From Propionicimonas sp. (GTDB lineage: Bacteria; Actinomycetota; Actinomycetes; Propionibacteriales; Propionibacteriaceae): a stretch of DNA of 45,836 nucleotides. Below are positions 45,363 to 45,836 of the stretch, piece after piece. The notes beneath the pieces are model-generated. The model made no database searches. It saw only the letters and a program-made list of their open reading frames with translations, and was not told the DNA's origin. The stretch lies in NCBI RefSeq assembly GCF_029975155.1, contig NZ_JARKPQ010000016.1, positions 1-45,836 on the forward strand, in the 5' to 3' direction. Made by a program: the position numbers and the translations under genes. Position 1 is the first letter of the stretch, and each line of letters opens with the position of its first letter.

Positions 45363-45800
45363 ATGAGCAGCCCGCGTTTCGCGAAGGTGGCCGAGCAGAT
45401 CAAGGTGATCATCGCCCAGATGCTCGAGCGGCGGATCAAGGATCCCCGGCTGGGCTTCGTGACGATCACCGATGTCCGGATCACGGGCGACGGTCGTGAG
45501 GCGACGGTGTTCTACACCGTGCTCGGCGATGCGGACGCCCGGGCGGAGAGCGCCGTGGCCCTGGCGTCGGCCACTGGCCTGCTGCGGTCCACCGTCGGCA
45601 AGCAGCTGGGCCTGAAGTTCACCCCGACGCTGGCGTTCGTGCTGGATGCCGTCGAGGAGGACGCCGCGCACATCGAGGAGGCACTGGCGAAGGCCCGGGA
45701 GCAGGACGCGGCCGTGGCCGCCCAGGCTGCCGGCGCCTCCTACGCGGGCGACGCCGATCCCTACCGCAAGCCGGGCGAGGACGCGGAAGACGTTGACTGA
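45363..45800 (+). CDS. rbfA: Ribosome-binding factor A
   Basis: 145 aa. The KH-like fold begins [37 protein letters not shown], with [25 protein letters not shown] at its end and an acidic tail. It helps mature the 5' end of 16S rRNA. GAGAGGAAAAGAG precedes the ATG. Its end overlaps the truB start. Confidence 0.96.
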   Translation: MSSPRFAKVAEQIKVIIAQMLERRIKDPRLGFVTITDVRITGDGREATVFYTVLGDADARAESAVALASATGLLRSTVGKQLGLKFTPTLAFVLDAVEEDAAHIEEALAKAREQDAAVAAQAAGASYAGDADPYRKPGEDAEDVD

Positions 45801-45836
45801 CGCGTCTGGCCTGGTCGTCGTCGACAAGCCGGCCGG
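45793..45836 (+). CDS. truB: tRNA pseudouridine-55 synthase, 5' end only
   Basis: From TTG 45793 the frame reads [15 protein letters not shown], the conserved TruB N-terminus, and runs off the window. It overlaps rbfA by 8 nt. The rbfA-truB order is standard. The exact start is uncertain. Confidence 0.7.
   Translation, partial: MTDASGLVVVDKPA

Overview
The window is high-GC chromosomal DNA with frequent GTG starts, many 1-4 nt gene overlaps and several apparently leaderless starts. Gene content points to an actinomycete: an InhA-type enoyl reductase after FabG, a DUF3099-SURF1 pair, a DtxR/IdeR iron box, the dxr-rip1-ispG-GNAT order known from mycobacteria, and an S2 and IF-2 with long low-complexity tails. 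A member of the Propionibacteriaceae or a near relative is my guess only. Almost all of it is core chromosome, read on both strands.

Layout. 1-1.75 kb: a membrane SPFH protein, a ribbon-helix-helix protein and an unknown partner, with a ~187 bp insertion-like duplication at the RHH start. 1.8-5.2 kb: a phosphotransferase/CtlX pair (minus) divergent from an ABC-F ATPase. 5.25-9.2 kb: a tightly coupled minus-strand operon (DUF3099, SURF1, double-META lipoprotein, RlmA-like methyltransferase, M20 amidohydrolase). 9.2-13.4 kb: fabG-fabI, an orphan ABC ATPase, NfeD and a second SPFH protein. 13.4-18.5 kb: BASS transporter plus TetR, TrmH-like methyltransferase, deformylase, XerC and a secreted protein with two M23 domains. 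18.5-24.1 kb: rpsB-tsf-pyrH-frr-cdsA-rlmN. 24.15-29.75 kb: a minus-strand block (alpha-mannosidase, LOG-type protein, MFS carrier) lying between rlmN and dxr. 29.8-35.6 kb: dxr-rip1-ispG-GNAT, interrupted by a minus-strand sigma factor/membrane protein pair. 35.7-39 kb: YbaK, an iron-regulated siderophore-interacting protein and proS. 39-45.8 kb: rimP-nusA-[insertion]-ylxR-infB-rbfA-truB.

The most unusual region is 40.54-41.40 kb. A small, relatively A/T-rich GIY-YIG nuclease gene sits between nusA and ylxR. It is flanked on both sides by same-orientation arrays of a 79-bp, two-hairpin repeat whose ends are GTCATCCCGG/CCGGGATGAC. Short 17-19 bp half-sites precede each array, and the last seven codons and stop of the nuclease lie inside a repeat half-element. 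A solo half-element with no nuclease lies at 15.0 kb. This looks like a nuclease-plus-repeat partnership comparable in layout to RAYT/REPIN systems but with a different enzyme; the functional link is inference.

Two further repeat families occur: a 69-bp four-module palindromic element at 10.76 and 32.34 kb in opposite orientations, and a paired hairpin around a DnaA-box-like 9-mer at 35.65 kb. I saw no tRNA, rRNA, CRISPR array, prophage or complete insertion sequence.
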